Assembly: GCA_022885665.1 (NCBI GenBank)
Contig: JAGQDJ010000004.1
Location: 310,001 to 374,000 of the forward strand
Length of the DNA: 64,000 nucleotides
Direction of reading: 5' to 3'
Origin: Triops longicaudatus
Taxonomy: Eukaryota > Arthropoda > Branchiopoda > Notostraca > Triopsidae
Shown piece after piece: positions 1-14,600 of this stretch. The position numbers were made by a program, and so were the translations under genes. The first letter of the stretch is position 1; every line of letters begins with the position of its first letter. The notes under the pieces were generated by a model. It worked only from the letters and a program-made list of their open reading frames with translations. It was not told where the DNA came from and made no database searches.

Positions 1-3000
1 TTTTGTCCCAAGGAAGAAACAGCGAGATCAACAGGAAACGGAACAGATGTAGAAAAGCTGAGATATGTTGTATTTTTCACTCCCTAAAACACAATGAAAT
101 AAAAATCCTTACTTGGGATTTACAAGATACTTAGCAAAGCTCGGTGTTAAAGCACCTTCGTTATTGTGCCGAATTTCCCTGATTTTTCTCAAACTTGATT
201 CCTTATCTCCACCCCATACCCCGAATTGAATCGCTTTGAGTCATTTATCAAGCTGAGAAACGACCATCTTGCTTGCTACTTCCAACGATTTGAACGCCAG
301 TGTTTGGAAGGAGGAGGGTAGAAAAAGATGCAACTTTTTTCGAAACTTGCCCATTACTTTAACTATGGGAGAATGGCTTTTTGCCATGAGCCATGGCTGT
401 GGAATTTTCGGTGGGAAACAATGTCTTGTGCGAAGGCCATATACGTATCCGCTCCTGTGAACTACCTCCAACGTGGGGTTTCGGTTTTATTTGTTCTTGT
501 CGAATGATCGTCGTATTAGTAACGTTCAGTACATGCTCTTTTCACCCCCCACCATGTGCTATCCAGCTCACTCTGTAGCTCAGCGCCAAAATTAGCCTTA
601 GTGAAGATTCACGTTTCTCAGACTTTTGCCCTGCCCTGACGTCATTTTGGCACGAGTCGTTATACAGCATCATACAAGGTTGCGCCAGTTGGGCTTCCAG
701 TGAGCCACAGATAGATAGTCGCTCCCTGAATTCAGTTTAGAACATGAAAAACTCTCGCAATTAGACCATTCCAAGTACACTCGAAGACAACATCCGGCAC
801 TCAAGGGAGAAATGTTGCATCCAAATCGTTAAATTACCCAAGGTTGGACAAATTTCGCTAATTGATGGATAATCTGTTTAAAGACGACATCGAATCGCAG
901 TCCGCTTCCTTGGAGCTCATCGTGGAGATGCTATTTTGAGATAAAAAGCCGTTGAGCTTGAAAATGCAGTACAGTGTGTTTGTTTCGAAATGTAACGCAC
1001 ACATAAAAAGGCATTGTGAAGGTAAGTTGTGCGGTTGGGGTAATATAGTTAGCTCCCTTGAAATGCTTCACGTGTCATTAATGACCCAAGGGGAGCAAAA
1101 GATTCACGTTACAGATTGGAAAATTTGTTAATCTACCTAGATCATGCTATTGCCCCTAGCTTTGATTGCCCATTTCTCTCACGCATAACTCTACAAAAAA
1201 AAACGGTCTATAAGTCATCGAAGTTGGGGGCTTGGGACAGGCGAACGCTTCTCTAGTAAACTAGAAAATCAGGGAAAGGAGGGCTCTTGCCTGAATAGCC
1301 CGACGTCATAATAGGATTTACTAGGCTTTTTAGTAAAGCTTATTGAGCTTTCATAGAACAACGTACCGTTCGCAACTAATTGCTGGGTGGATGCTGGGGC
1401 TCTTTACAAAGAACAGCCTTCAGAACGTTGCTTTTACCGTGTTCGCTTCGAAGGATCATAAAACCTTCAATTTGATTTTGTTTTCGGCCGTGACCCTTCA
1501 TTAGCGTTGCCTAATAGAGGCATCAGAAAACCTACGCAAATGCGAAGAAACGTGGAGTATTTCGCTGGGAGGGGAAAAAAAGGATCTCGTTTAAGTACGT
1601 ATGTGTGAATGAAGCCAGATATGCAAATAGAACGTTCGTAAAAAAATGAAACGCTTGGCAAGACGCTTGAAAAAAAAAGGGGCGAAAGCTTGAAACGGTC
1701 CACCCGGGCTTATTTGTAAGACAATTTGTTCTTTCTTCCTTCCCGGGGAGTCGTTGGGATGAACTCCTTTAGCGAAGGATTTTATATCCGTGACTGTAAC
1801 TTTTCCGCATCTTAAAGCGTGTTTTTACCCGTGGCCCGTGTATAGGCTGCCGGGAATGACATGGCAGGGAGTTTGAAATGGGGGGGTCTCCAAGCTAGAA
1901 ACGAGACAATAAGGGAAAACCTGATGAGATCCCATCGTCACTCGCCCCCTTTTCTTCCTCGGCTCTTAATTGCCGTTCGTTCGAATCAAAAGGCAAAATA
2001 GTCGCTGGCACCCCGTCGTCGCTGTGCCCACAGAACTTTCGCGTGTGTAACATTGCAAGGGTTTTGGGTGATGACTGGGGGGAGACGTCTTCGGAGCCGT
2101 GAGGAACTTGGAATATATAAGCTTCCCGGGCAATGACCAAGTTTTCTGCTCTGCCTGGGCTTGAAGAGCATTGAATTTCCCTGGTTGAGATAGGAAAGAC
2201 TACAAGAAAGTCCATAAGAATCGATACCTTGGCAATTCTCTCACACAACGCCCAAGTTCTCATTACGCAGCTGTAAAAGCGTTCTTCTGCCAACATCGTT
2301 AGAAAACTCATCAGGTATCGGAGTACTAAACGAAACTACTAACGTTACCTGTCCTCTCGTATCGGTAACCTTCGTTTGTTGGGAAGGAATGTCTCGCCCG
2401 GTTGCGTTCCCATAGACTTCATCATCGGCAGCCACTGGTATTTGCAAATCAGTACTTATATGCGTAGTATGTGCCATATAGGTAATGCAAGCAAGCAGAA
2501 AGAGGAAAGGAATTCCACACTGTAATTGTAGTTTTATGTGTGCAGTTATAGATGTCATTTGCACGTGAAGCATGAATACGAGAATTAAATAGAAAAGACA
2601 ATTTAAAAGCTTGATAAGCAATTTCTTCCCGCATTTCCATTCACTATACAAAATATTTCCAGTACCGTTGTAAGAAAGACTGTCAATAACTTTTGAATCA
2701 TCGTAAAATTTCTTTGCCATTGCCAGGAGTTTGTTCAATAGAATATTAAAACCCCATACCACAACCTAGATTTCACGTGTAATATTCATACAGCACTTTA
2801 CTCGGGAAGTTTGTATACACGAAAAAGCTACCACCGCCTTTTTCGAAGGTGAAGGAAACGGTTTTATGCGAGTGTAAACGTAGCATTACATCCTTTCCGT
2901 ATCCTGTCTCGATACATACACGCTTATCAGCCCGTGTTAAATTGTCTGTAACAAACTTTGTGTCAATAGGAAGATGCAGTTTTTGTTGAAGCCGTGCATA

Positions 3001-6000
3001 TTTATCACGGTTTGTTCCACAAGAAAATGTCACAGCTTTCCAGTTCTCTGTCCCGGAAAACGCAAAATTTTCGGATCTTTCTGTAGTGTGAAACAGCGTC
3101 ATGATGCGCGAGGGTGTAACGTGCATGCTTGACGGCGTTCATCTTCCTTTGAACGAACTTAGCATAGCCGGAATGAAGCCACCCGTCAATCGGTTTACAG
3201 TTATTTGAAAATAAATCCGCACCACTTGCCTAAATACTTTCCGTTTACCTCTATCCCGTGTGAGGTATTTGCACTCTTGTGGTTGTCCATCACAATGCGA
3301 AGTCATGCTTTAAGTTACTCAGGAAATAAGAGGAATAAAAAAACGCAAACAATCTAAAAATTTATTGAACTTATGCTACTGAAAAAAATCCCATAATTCA
3401 TGAATCCTTATCAGTAGCATATTATCTGTTGTATAATTGTTCATCAGTTATTTGCGTCTTAGCGTACGTCTTTGAGATGTTTTATTTTAACCTTAATTTT
3501 TCGTTAATTCTTATTACTTTCATTTCTATAATTTCTTTGATTTACTGCATATGTTTTCATTTTACCTGGAGCGGGAAGCAAACGTTACTCTAGTTTGCAA
3601 TTCAGTCTTATTTGAACACCTGACGTATTACAAATGTGGCTAAACTAACAGCCCGCATTTTAGTTTTACGGTCTAATCTACACGAAAGCTTTCAATTAAC
3701 ATCCATTTTCACTCCCAGCGTTTTACAGCGTCCCGTAGTAGCGCAACGTAGGTAGTACCTTGCGTACTCGCCTGCATTTTCAACCGTTGAGCACCATCAG
3801 TGAGGTTAGGATAGTTTCATGTCACTTTTCAAGTCGTAAAAGAAGAAATTAAGCGCCATATCGACCACACTCCGTGGCTATGATTTAGAAAGAAAGCTAC
3901 GAGAGGCCGTTATAAAATTACTCCGTACACTCATATTAAGTTTTTTTATGGATATAAAACTGTAAGCAATTCTCGTCATTACAGATTACGATAAAAAGCG
4001 CCCCGTGAGAAAACTAATTAGTTGCCCCGTTAATGGGCCCACGTGGGTCGTGTAACGACATTGTCTTGCCAATTATTCACACTTTTAAACCTGTTTCTAG
4101 CTTTCAAAAGCTTTTTCTTTTGTGTGTCGTATCGACTACTCTTCTCATAAACCGTCAAGGAAAACTTCCTTTTGCTGAGGGGCGGGGCAACGAACAAAAA
4201 AGGTCCCATTTTGCCGCTGCCTTAATAATTTATTTTGTGGGAATTGCCCTGCTTGTAACCCGAATTATGTGCTATAAAAACATAAGCAACTTTTTTAAAA
4301 AATATCTTGGGAGTAAACTCGTTTTAAGGCTTGCGCACCATTTTGTTTGTGTTTGTCAGCCCGTTTAAATGCAACCAGCAAAAGCGTTGTCCACGTGTGG
4401 TGTCCAGGGTTGTGAAAATATGGGAAACCTTTACTCCGCAGTGTCTCTGCGGCAACCCCATCGCTAACTCGAGCATTGCAATCGAAAGTGAAGCATTGTC
4501 GCAAACCCAAATCCCGTCGTGCGTCTAATTTGGTGACGGACATGTTCGCTTTGCACCCGAAGGGTTTGGCCGGCCTTTTGTGAGTGTCATAGCGAAGTAG
4601 AGCGAGATTCAATTATAAGTTACTTGTCACTAAGATACAGCACTGGCCGGCTTCTATGCATGACAACGCTCCCTTTTGCCCGTGACATCTGTGACGAGAA
4701 AGATAGGACAACCCCACCGAATACGAGCATAGTACCACAAAGTTGGAATTACCTACAAAGTGTATTTGTTGGATGCGTGACAGCCGGCGCAAAACAAGCC
4801 CAAGCAAAATTTCGTGGCTAAGTTTTGATTCGCACTCAAGAGTTCGCTCGCTTCAAATCGTGCCTTGGAACATATTTAGGGGACCGCAAAATGTAGCAGT
4901 ATACACAGCAAATTTCCCAAGAGGGATCGTTGATAATGACAGAGGACTCGGACGATAGATTAGCATGCTCCTTGTCCCGAAACTTTCCTTTCTCTCTTGT
5001 CTGCCTTTATGCTCCCGTGTTTTTTTCCTTTATTTTTTTGCAACCTTACATGACAAAGAAAAAACACAAACAGAACGAAAATACATTAAGACGTAGGTAG
5101 GCTAGTGTGGTCTGCTTTGTAAGGTTTTCCTTCCATCTCTGGAAAAGAGCATGCATGACGAATTATGGGGCGTGTTGTGCAACTCTGGCTGCCTTGAGCA
5201 AGAGAAAAGCTCAGCCGAACTTCCTAGTTATTGAATTATTTCTAAACTGCCTCTTCATATTAAAACTTGCATGTTCGCAGAATAAAAAAGGCTGTCTGCT
5301 TGAAAAATTGTGTTCCAAATGAGAGACTTTGCTCAGATTACAAACGTTCTTACCCAAAGCTGGCCACAGGACCAGCCTACAAATTAGCATTGCTACTCGA
5401 CATGGAAATGGTTTACGGTTTCACGCTCCTTGGCCACACGTAAACTTACGTTCCGAAAGCCCATCAAGGGCCACAGAGTTTACTTTCACGGATCTATAAA
5501 TCTTTACGCGTTTGCCAGCCTGACTTCGTAAATTAAATGCCGCGTTTTTTCACAACAGAAAGAATCTTTTATGGACTCAAAAATGACACGTGTTGGAGAA
5601 TAGAAGTTGAGTTCAATGGACATGGGGACATATCAGGTACAATACCACAAACTTGCTTTGGAAGTAAGCTCTTCAACCTGTGCACAAAAGAGCCAACAAT
5701 GTATGGAATCTTAAAAAAGGTCGTTGTGCGCCAACCAAAAAGTTGCTTATGTTTCCTTTTTGGTTATAGCAGATTTGACTTCTTTTACTTGGAATCTGTT
5801 TAAGCATTGATAAAGTTTGAAGGAAAGTAGGTTGAAAAACTTTGGTAACTTGTATTTTATCCTTTCGAGTTGAATTTCATTGCGCTGTAAAAGTAACGTC
5901 ATGGTAGCTTAGTTGCGACGCAGTGATTGCTTTTCGGTTTATTAAAGTACGAAGTTTAATGCAAGGTGCTCTATATTGGCCATTAGCTTCTTTACGACTG

Positions 6001-8687
6001 TATGTAATAAAGTTTACCGGAACTCGAACTTAATGCCTTTTGAGCGGAAGCAAGATTTTTCTTTTCTCTTATGTCAAAGGTGAAAAAGGAAGTTAACGTA
6101 TTAGAATTGCACGTCTCTCGTTTTATATTGAAAAAATTTACGTGTAAAGTAACAGTCGTTGTGTCACAGTTAGAAGCCTACTGAATCCAAACATTAAAGA
6201 AGTTGTTACAAAAGAATCAGTCGTAGTGCGACGCTTGGAGTTCTGTGCCGCAGGTTACCTTTTTTATCATCTTGTCACTTATATTTGTGTGCCATAACGC
6301 TAACGTGTGTGCATTTTCATACGGGAGACACGCAGGAATGCGTACTTTTTGTGGTGCAGCCAGCTGTGTCCTTAGAAGTCTAGAATCCTGTTTTCGACTT
6401 TGCTTTTTGCTTGCAACTTGCCGAAAATCCTACAACTTCCTTATTATCGCTCTTTGTTTAATTAGGGAACGAGTAGGTCGGGCGGTGTATTCTGTTGGAA
6501 TTAAGGGTCCAATAATTTTCGCAAGTCGCTTCATAAACAATGTGAAAAGCTTCTTTGCAGCTAAATTCCGACTATCCGTCATCACTAATGTTTGTTGCCC
6601 CACTTTGCTGTACCAAGCGTGTGCTAAGTAATTTTTGCAATGAAGATGGTATACAATTTGCTTGAAAGAGGGACTCTGGCACTGACAGATGCCTTCTCCC
6701 TATTATAGCATTACTATTCCTGCACAATTTGCTGCATACGTCATTTCAGCTGTCTCTTCCTCCTTTTGGAAGCTTTTTGGCCCCCTGAGTTGTTAAAACA
6801 AGGCTCAACAGGTTAGACTGCAAGCTCCGGGACTTCTTCAGCATGTGGCCAGACTCGTAAAATCCTCTGAAGAGCGCTGAGGAATTTTTGACTCGTCAAC
6901 TTTGCAGAGCCCGCCCAAAATTTGCGACCCGCTGTAACTGACATCTCTCTCCCCAAACGCTTGTTTGGCGCTGTTGTATGTGTCAGATCCAAGTAGACGC
7001 GCTGAAATGTCTAAAGAGGGTGAAGTTTACCCTTTGCTTGTGCTCTTTATGAAGTTGCAAGTGTCAAGTTACAAGATGCAACTAAGTTACCGTAACGAGG
7101 ATCTTGTGGAAGTCTCGGTGCCTAAGAAAACGGTATAGCTTAGAAAGTCTAGTTAAGCCCATCGTTGTAGCTGAAGTGCGCTTGTTTTAGCTTGTCCTCT
7201 TGCATTACATTTAGGACGCCTTCTGTAGTGATGAACGCGACTTCTACGATAATGTAATATTCTTCAGACTGGTCCGCAACAAAGTGGGCCCCAAAAACTT
7301 GTTTGCTCAGCTACGAAGTTAACAGCTTTTGCGTTTTTTGTTGAAAGAAAGCAAAACTCGAAGCACAAGTCTTGTTGCTGGACCAAATTGGGGAATACCC
7401 GGTCCAGAGGCAAAGACGCGTTTTTTTTTGTCTACCACAGCAGCTGGTCTAAGAAGTTCTTATGTTCCCAGAGGGACCAAAAATGGTCAAGCCTAAACCA
7501 TCGACAAAGTTTGATGTGTTGTAGTAATTTCTTAACGACCCTCTTGTCGCCTTGTCCAACTTTTACTCGGGAATTGAGTGTTCATCAATAATCTGAGACA
7601 CTGCTGCAGGGCGGGGAATCTCGCTCGACGAGAGGTGGTTCTGCTGTTGCTGCTAGTAAGGGGGAGGGGAATAACTGTCTGAAACTCTGCAGGTCTTTCA
7701 CAATCAGTGAAGAAATATAGAATAAAAGGGAGCACGAACTTACGGAGACAACAAGAAACACTTTGGTGACAGAAAGAAAAGGAAGAAGGAGGTCACTATT
7801 TTGTTATCTAACGCGTGGGGTTGCAGAGCGAGTAGAAATGTAACAAAAAAGGGACAAAAACTGATAAAAGTCCAAAGCTAGAAATGCCATGTAGCTAAGC
7901 TTAGAGGAGGAGGAAGGAGGAGAAAACCCCTAGAGGGAAATCTAACTCTTTGGAAGCGCAGAAGTGTATGAGCGAAGAAGTAACGCCTAGCTCGCGAGGA
8001 ATAAAGGAAAACTAAAGGAGTACACACACACAAAAAAAGAGCAACAGAAATTCGAGCGAACTGTGGTCGTGTATATTAGACGAACTCTCGCTCTGCTCCA
8101 TGACAACAGAAAAAATAACGACTGAAAGTGAGTTTCATTAGGAGTATGCCTGCGAGTTCCCTAAAGCCGCACTGGTAGCCGCACCAGACTGTAAAAAATC
8201 TTTTTTTTTTATACATCTATTGTTGAGCTCCTGAGGTATGGACGTTTTCCTTTTCCTCTTCGTATAACTCGTCTTTCTGTCCCCGGGTTTGAATGCAAGT
8301 TTCCTCCCGAGAATATCGAGTTGTCTAAACTGAAGCAATCGCTTTTCTTCTTAGAACTTTCTCGTTGGCCAAGTTGTAAGCGTCGTGAAACGACTTTTTC
8401 GACGATACTAAAGAAAGAAAAAGAATTTAGTCAGTTACAGTTAGGAAAAATGACTTGTTCGTTAACGAATTTTGCCACTGGTTTCGTCTAGCGCTCGGTC
8501 AACTATTTCTTTAACATCAATCTACTTTAAATCCATTTCGTGGCCTGTGCCTCTTTTTCGTGTGGTTTTCTTTTTGGGATTTTTTGTTGCCTATTTTGCA
8601 GTTATCTTTTTCTTTTTTTCTGATATTTCTTATCGTTCCTTGATTATTGGTTTAGTTGTCTTAATTTTCGCGTTTTTTGTGTTTCAG
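1..8687. other. no recognised gene; upstream intron or intergenic DNA
   Basis: I see no exon here that I can join with confidence to the Ig-receptor gene that follows. Open frames are short, low in complexity or start without ATG. The receptor's first visible exon begins in phase 1, so its signal-peptide exon must lie either here unrecognised or beyond the left edge. Near 961-1020 a short ATG frame ends at a good donor (GTAAGT at 1021) in the right phase, but it does not encode a signal peptide. On the minus strand around 2241-3126 there are two adjacent open frames, one with two hydrophobic stretches, that I cannot identify. Confidence 0.5.
2773..3126 (-). CDS. unassigned ORF, 117 aa
   Basis: An ATG-initiated open frame of 117 codons whose composition looks less random than its surroundings, with mixed charged residues and few runs. 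It has no signal peptide, membrane segment or motif I recognise. The stop lies 11 bp upstream of a second open frame (2241-2762) that contains two hydrophobic segments and a plausible donor (GTAACG near 2350). The two might be parts of one small gene or a decayed element. It could equally be chance. No function is proposed. Confidence 0.18.
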   Translation of the reverse strand: MHVTPSRIMTLFHTTERSENFAFSGTENWKAVTFSCGTNRDKYARLQQKLHLPIDTKFVTDNLTRADKRVCIETGYGKDVMLRLHSHKTVSFTFEKGGGSFFVYTNFPSKVLYEYYT

Positions 8688-11600
8688 GAGCTGACGGAGC
8701 TGAAACTTCTTTGAAAGAAATGTCTGGCGTCGCGGGCGACGATGTTTTCTTGCCATGTGACGTGGATCTCTTACAGTGCGGCGAATTTCACAGCATCAAA
8801 TGGTACAAGGACAGCCAAAGAGTTTTCGTCTTCAGCGAACTGGCCAACCTCGAACGACCAGAAGGACCATTGATTGACCGGTATGGGACTTTTTTTTCCA
8901 TTCTTTCGCTATAAAACGAAAATGGCGCATGGATTTCGTCAAACAATAACTTAAGCTGTCAAATTGTACGGAATTATCGATACTTTGAAATTCTTAATTC
9001 GTCCATTTATATAAATGCTCTAGAATTACGCTCTGAATATTTGTATTTCAAAGAAAAAATTTCATTGTAATTAATTGACTCTGGATTGGGTCTCATTAGT
9101 ACTGTAATTTAGTTTGGCTTTTTATTTGTAGTTAATTTTAATTAATTATGTCTTAATTTATTTGAGTTATTCGCATTTTAAAGTAGTTTCTAAAATTCTC
9201 AATCGTTCCGTTTTTATGGTTTTAGGGCTAAGCTTCACTATTCGGCCAATGCTTCGGAAGCCCGTTTGGAGATTGACAAAGTCCAATTGACAGATGAAGC
9301 CCTATACCGGTGTGAAATAACTTATTTGGAAGTCAATGAGGGTTGTTCTATCGTCCAGCAAATACAGCTCAGTATATTAGGTAAGCCTTGTAGTACCTAA
9401 GCCTGTATTCCCCAGCGTATTCCAGGCAAAAGTCATTTACTTCTGTGGTCGTGATTTGTCCTCGAAACAGAACGCCTTATTATCATGTCTGAAAGGTTAG
9501 GCGTCTGGGAAACGGCAGGAAAACGCAAGAATTCAGATTGTGCATATGAAAACTTATACTCGACGCCAATAGAATAACAAATGGAGCTTGAAAAGAGTCC
9601 CTTGAAACTTTCCCAACGTCAAAGCTTGGGAAAAAGCGAAGGCTTTTCATTGACGGTAAAAACGAATGGTGTTCGAGAGAGGAGAGAAAATTTGCGTTTG
9701 CCATAGTTTGACCCGTTGTCTGATTAGCAAGCCTTGCTCCAAATGAGAGTGCCTGTGAAGCCAGCCATGAAGAAAAGTGTGTAGCGTGCTACTAGGAAAT
9801 TGGATAGGAAATTGGCAAAAGCCTGGTGAGGTATACAATTTTGCCTAAAGCGTAGTCGTGATTTAAAGACAAATTAGAACTAGGAATCATTTCTTACTTG
9901 TCAGGAGCAGAATATTCAGGAACGAAAAAAAAGCTTCTTAAAATTTGACATTTCAGTGTCTTGGAGAAATGTCCTTGTGTCTTTTTTAAACATATTTCTT
10001 GTTTTATCTCCTTTTTGCCTGCTTTGAAGTTTTCTTAATATCGTCTCTCACATGTAAAAGACCTCGTGCCGAGCGGATAATTCATCAAATAACTTGTTTC
10101 ACATCTTTTTCCAAGCTAGAAAAACGAGAGGGTGAACTGTAAGAAATGTGTCCCACAGGAAAACCGTCAACGGACTGTGCGGGTGCGCCGTCTGTTGCTA
10201 GGATACTTTTCTTTGCCTTGCGAAGAGAAGAAAATGCTTTGCGGTAGAAGGATCGAAAGTGCCAATCTGTCATTACTTTTTCCACTGATATAACTAGACG
10301 AATGATAGAAGGGCTGTCGCTAAGAATTTTGCGTGTTATTTTCACATGACGACATCTTTGTCACCACTGCGGCACCGTAGACGTAGAGTACAATGCAATA
10401 TTGTGTACGTAAACTCCGGTCTTCTGCGAGTCACCATTATACTTCGCTAAGAACCCATATCTCCGAATCATAAGCGAAAGGGACGAAAAAGCAAATGGAG
10501 CCAAATATCTTTTTTTTTTTTAGCTCCTTTTCTGCGGTTGCGACACAACTCTTGCCAAGAGTGGCACACAGAGAGAAAAGGCTTCATCACCGACTTTTTT
10601 CACCACATTTTTTTTTGCGGCTTTCGAACCCAAAGCTCGGAGCCCAACTTCTGAGCCGGGGGAAAATATAACTTTATCCTTTAAAAAAAAATTAATAGTA
10701 AAAAGTATCAATATTTCTTACTTCTGGTTTTGGGCAACTGTATATCATATTTTCGCTCCCTTATGGCGAAGGACAATATTAAGAGCCCATTCCGAGAGTC
10801 AGTTAGGCTCTTGCATTTTCCCCTTCCTTTTAAAAGAAAAAAACATCGAAATTTGTTACTGTTGAAGGAGAATAATCCTGTTTGAAGTGAAAACTTTCAA
10901 AGCTATTATTATTACAAAGCTGTACACAACTTAGTCAACATGTTGCTCGAGGCAATCCGGAAGGCATTTTTTGCTGTTTTGCAAGAGATGAAACGGAATG
11001 AGAGCTTTAAGTTAATAAGGTATGTAGTGAAAAGTCTAGAGCTATTGCAGCTTTTGTAGGATTTAGTAGTCCTGGAAAATATCAGCATTGAGCTTTGCTC
11101 TTATAGTATTCAAAAAGCAGTTTGGGTGGAGGTTTAGCTTCCAGGAAACATTGGCATTTTTTCAAGAGACGTAGATTGCTTTGGAAGCTCTGTATGAACC
11201 TTTGAAGGGGAAAAAATAAGGACAAACATTATAAACACGGAGTGGTAAAAATTCGTTGAGAAAATGCCGCTTGTGAGCTAGCCTTGTTGAGCACCGAAAA
11301 GAAATGGAAGAAACTATATCGAAAGCTTTTTAGGTTAACAGGCACCAGCAAACAAGCACTAGGCTGATGTGATTAGTTAGAAGCGGAAAAATGCCCCCAT
11401 TTTTTGTCTTTTTCGCTCAGACTCAGTTTTCAGCGTCTTTTTGCTTTCCTTGGGCAAGTCGCGTTCTCTTACTCTTCCGATTAGTAAGGTGGTTTCGGGA
11501 CTTGTCTGTTGACGATTCATGATTATGACGGTGAGTGTTTCTCTCACCGCCGAAGAGGAAGGCGAATACGAGTGCCCCGCGTATTTCCTTGGAACAAAAG

Positions 11601-14600
11601 TAGTTAATGGAGTGAAGCATTGGCAATGGCAGACACGAAAACGCTTCTTTCGAATCAGGCCCGGAAAGGAAATTGGTATTTATTTGAGAAACGTCACCCC
11701 TCCCGTTTAGGAAACCCGTTGGTTTACCCCGCCTTTTTTGATGATCCAGTTGACATTTGTGCACCATGTTTACGACTTAAATGTGAGGGTGCAAAGTTAT
11801 GGACTTGTTATTGATCCCCCATTTTTTTCTCTTTCTCGCTCGTTTCTGTATTACTCCCTAGCTGCGCCAAAATTCGTCGAGGTACTTTTGGAGGACAACA
11901 AATCGCGGTTGGGACTACGAAATGTCACTCAAGTTGGACCTTACAACGAAGGCACATCCATGGCATTGGTATGCCGCGCTGGAGGAGGAAGGCCGGTACC
12001 GACACTAATCTGGTGGAATGGAACTCACAACATGGGAGGTAATAATTCCAGGATTTCTTCTTTCTCTATATTGTTCCAAGCTATTTTTTTTTCTGGTTTA
12101 TAAGGGAAAAAAGTGAAGGAAGTCATGCAAAAAATTATAAGAAAACTGTCTTTATATCCACCTTTTTAAGAGTGAAAATTTATCACAGTGGACGATTTAC
12201 ATTCGTTCCAGCCTCAGGTCTAATTTTCACGCACCGTTGTAAGCGCACGGAAATGTAAAATTTTGGGGGAAAGGGGTAGTTTGGGAGCAGAACGTTTGTG
12301 CTGGTACGCTTGTAGTTTTCGTGAAGTTTCTCATTCGCTTTACGGGTCGCAGCGTTCATAAGATGCTGCACGTTTGTTAAGAAAAGCCGGTTTGCCCGGG
12401 GAAGATAGTGAGTGGCCAGAGACAAAATATGACATCTTGCGGGTATGAACACTTTGATGAGTACGATGATTGGGAGTTCTGGCAATGGGCTGTGTTGCTC
12501 GTTACACCGTATTGCGGCTTTGCCTGCAAGGGTGCATAAATTGGCAGATATGGGGATAGCCTTTGTCGTTTCGGGACAGACGCTTTGGATAAAGGTAGTC
12601 ATTTTCAAGGGGAGGGGTTTTGTTTTGCACAGTTTACGTTACGTTCCCTAGTGTGTTATAGCGAAAATGAGTTCTACAGCTGTTTCACCTAGATATGTGC
12701 GGGAACGGCCCTAGTAGTCTCCGAAAGTTTCGGAAAACGCGCGTGTTACGTTGGTATTAACACATGGCAGGAGACTCGTACGTTCGAGAATTCCGTTGAT
12801 CTGTTCCTCAAACTTTCCGTGCAGCAAGTTGGGGAAGGAGGTGGTTGAACTTTTTTTAAACTATTTTTTTCGTCCCGTTTTCATTAGGTGAGGTGATTAC
12901 AGCGCCCGAAGAAGGTGGGGCTATTACGGGAATTAATCGATTGGAAGTGGTATTAACCCGTCACGACCTGGGATCGCGTTGGCAATGTCAAGTGAATAGT
13001 CCAGCCTTGAGCACGCCCATGGTGGCCAATGTAGAAATCGACGTTCATGGTAAAGCGTCTTCCTGCCTTCGCTCTCATCCATTTTCGTTGGCTCAGCTGT
13101 CATTACTCTTACAAGTTTAATCATCCCAATTATACTCTTACGAGCTTTTCTATTCTTAAAAAAATAAGTGTTTATTATTTGAATTCATCAATTGTTTATT
13201 ATTATTATTAGAAGAAGAAGAGGAGATTTTTTTATCGACCGAGTGACATTTCTTTGATATTCGAGTTTAGTTTGTTTCTTTAAGACGAACGACGTCGAGT
13301 GTTCGAAATTTTATCATCTTTGATTTTCTTGGATTCGAGATTCTGAAACAATTCTTCTTTACCAAGCTCGTTCATATACCCTTATTTATTTAATCTTATG
13401 CTTTCCGTGTTTTTTTATTTTTCGTATTATAATTTTGTACTTTACTTTTCGTGGTATTTTTTCTCCTTATTTCTTGTTTATATTGTCATAATTTTTATTA
13501 TTCTTTACTGTAATTTTTAAATTGTCTGAGCTGCTATGTTAGTCGTCAGCATGTATTTTTTACTTTATTTTTTTAAGCCATGGCGTAAGCATTGCTCGTT
13601 GCCTTACTGACAGGCTTGTCCATTGGAATAATACATCTAAACATAATTCAACAAATATAGTTATTATCTATAGGTCTAAATTTAATATTTGACGCATAAG
13701 TTTGCTATTGGTACCGAAGTTAATGTAGTGATAGATTGCTTAGCATTTTTCTCTTGAGGGATTCGACACTGTGATCGCTGTAAAAGAAGGGCGTGAAAGT
13801 TTTGCGGTGTGTTTATGCTCCGACATGTAAAGTGTATGCATATTTGATGAAGCAAACATGAGCCTCTTGAGGGATTATTTGGTAACAAGCAGGTTTTCCC
13901 AATACCCGTTCTGTAAATCAAAAGATGATGGGACATGAGCACTATATTCTTTCTCTTTTTCGCTCCTCTTATAATCATTTTCTACCGTTCAACCCTCGTA
14001 ATTAGCATAGCTCTTATTTGCTTTTCGCGAACCGTCATCAGCAAACCTAATTTCAGCTCAGTTCCGCCTACTTTCACCCCATACTTTTTAATGCATGCGG
14101 AAGAAACATAGTATTATGGAGACTAATTCTTGGATATTTTTTTAAGTACAGAAGGAAATAATGTGTTGTCATAAGAAAATGTTCTCTCTTGCTCGTGTCC
14201 GATGTTCTTCTGGTGATTACAGTGTAATCACAAAACACACCGTGTTATGAATCCTTTCAGAGGACGACTGCTACGTATGGCCGTGAAGCCTCCCGTAAAC
14301 TAACTGTAATATTTTTTCCCCTTTTTTTCGGCGCGTATAACTGCAGTATCCCCCATTTCTGTGGAATTGAGTGGTGTGGACGGCCCGGTCGTGGAAGGCC
14401 AATCAGTGTCGTTGTTATGCAGGTCAGTTGGAGCTCGACCTGCAGCCAGTTTGGCGTGGTTCAATGGCTCGGATCCGTGGAACTCTTTGTCAGAGGACAA
14501 TTTCGCCGTACAGGTAGCCATTTCGCTCTTTTGTTTCCAGGAAATGTGCATTTACATTACATGTGTCAATAATACAAGCCAATTAATCTTCCTAAAACGG

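Noticed and set aside
961..1020. Short ATG frame ending at a strong donor in phase 1, compatible with the first Ig exon
   Set aside because: It does not encode a signal peptide, lies 7.7 kb upstream and has no other support. It may be a leader exon but cannot be called.
6245..6631. 128-codon frame with a hydrophobic start, considered as the receptor's signal exon
   Set aside because: It begins with GTG, has no donor in the needed phase after the hydrophobic part and does not resemble a coding exon further on.
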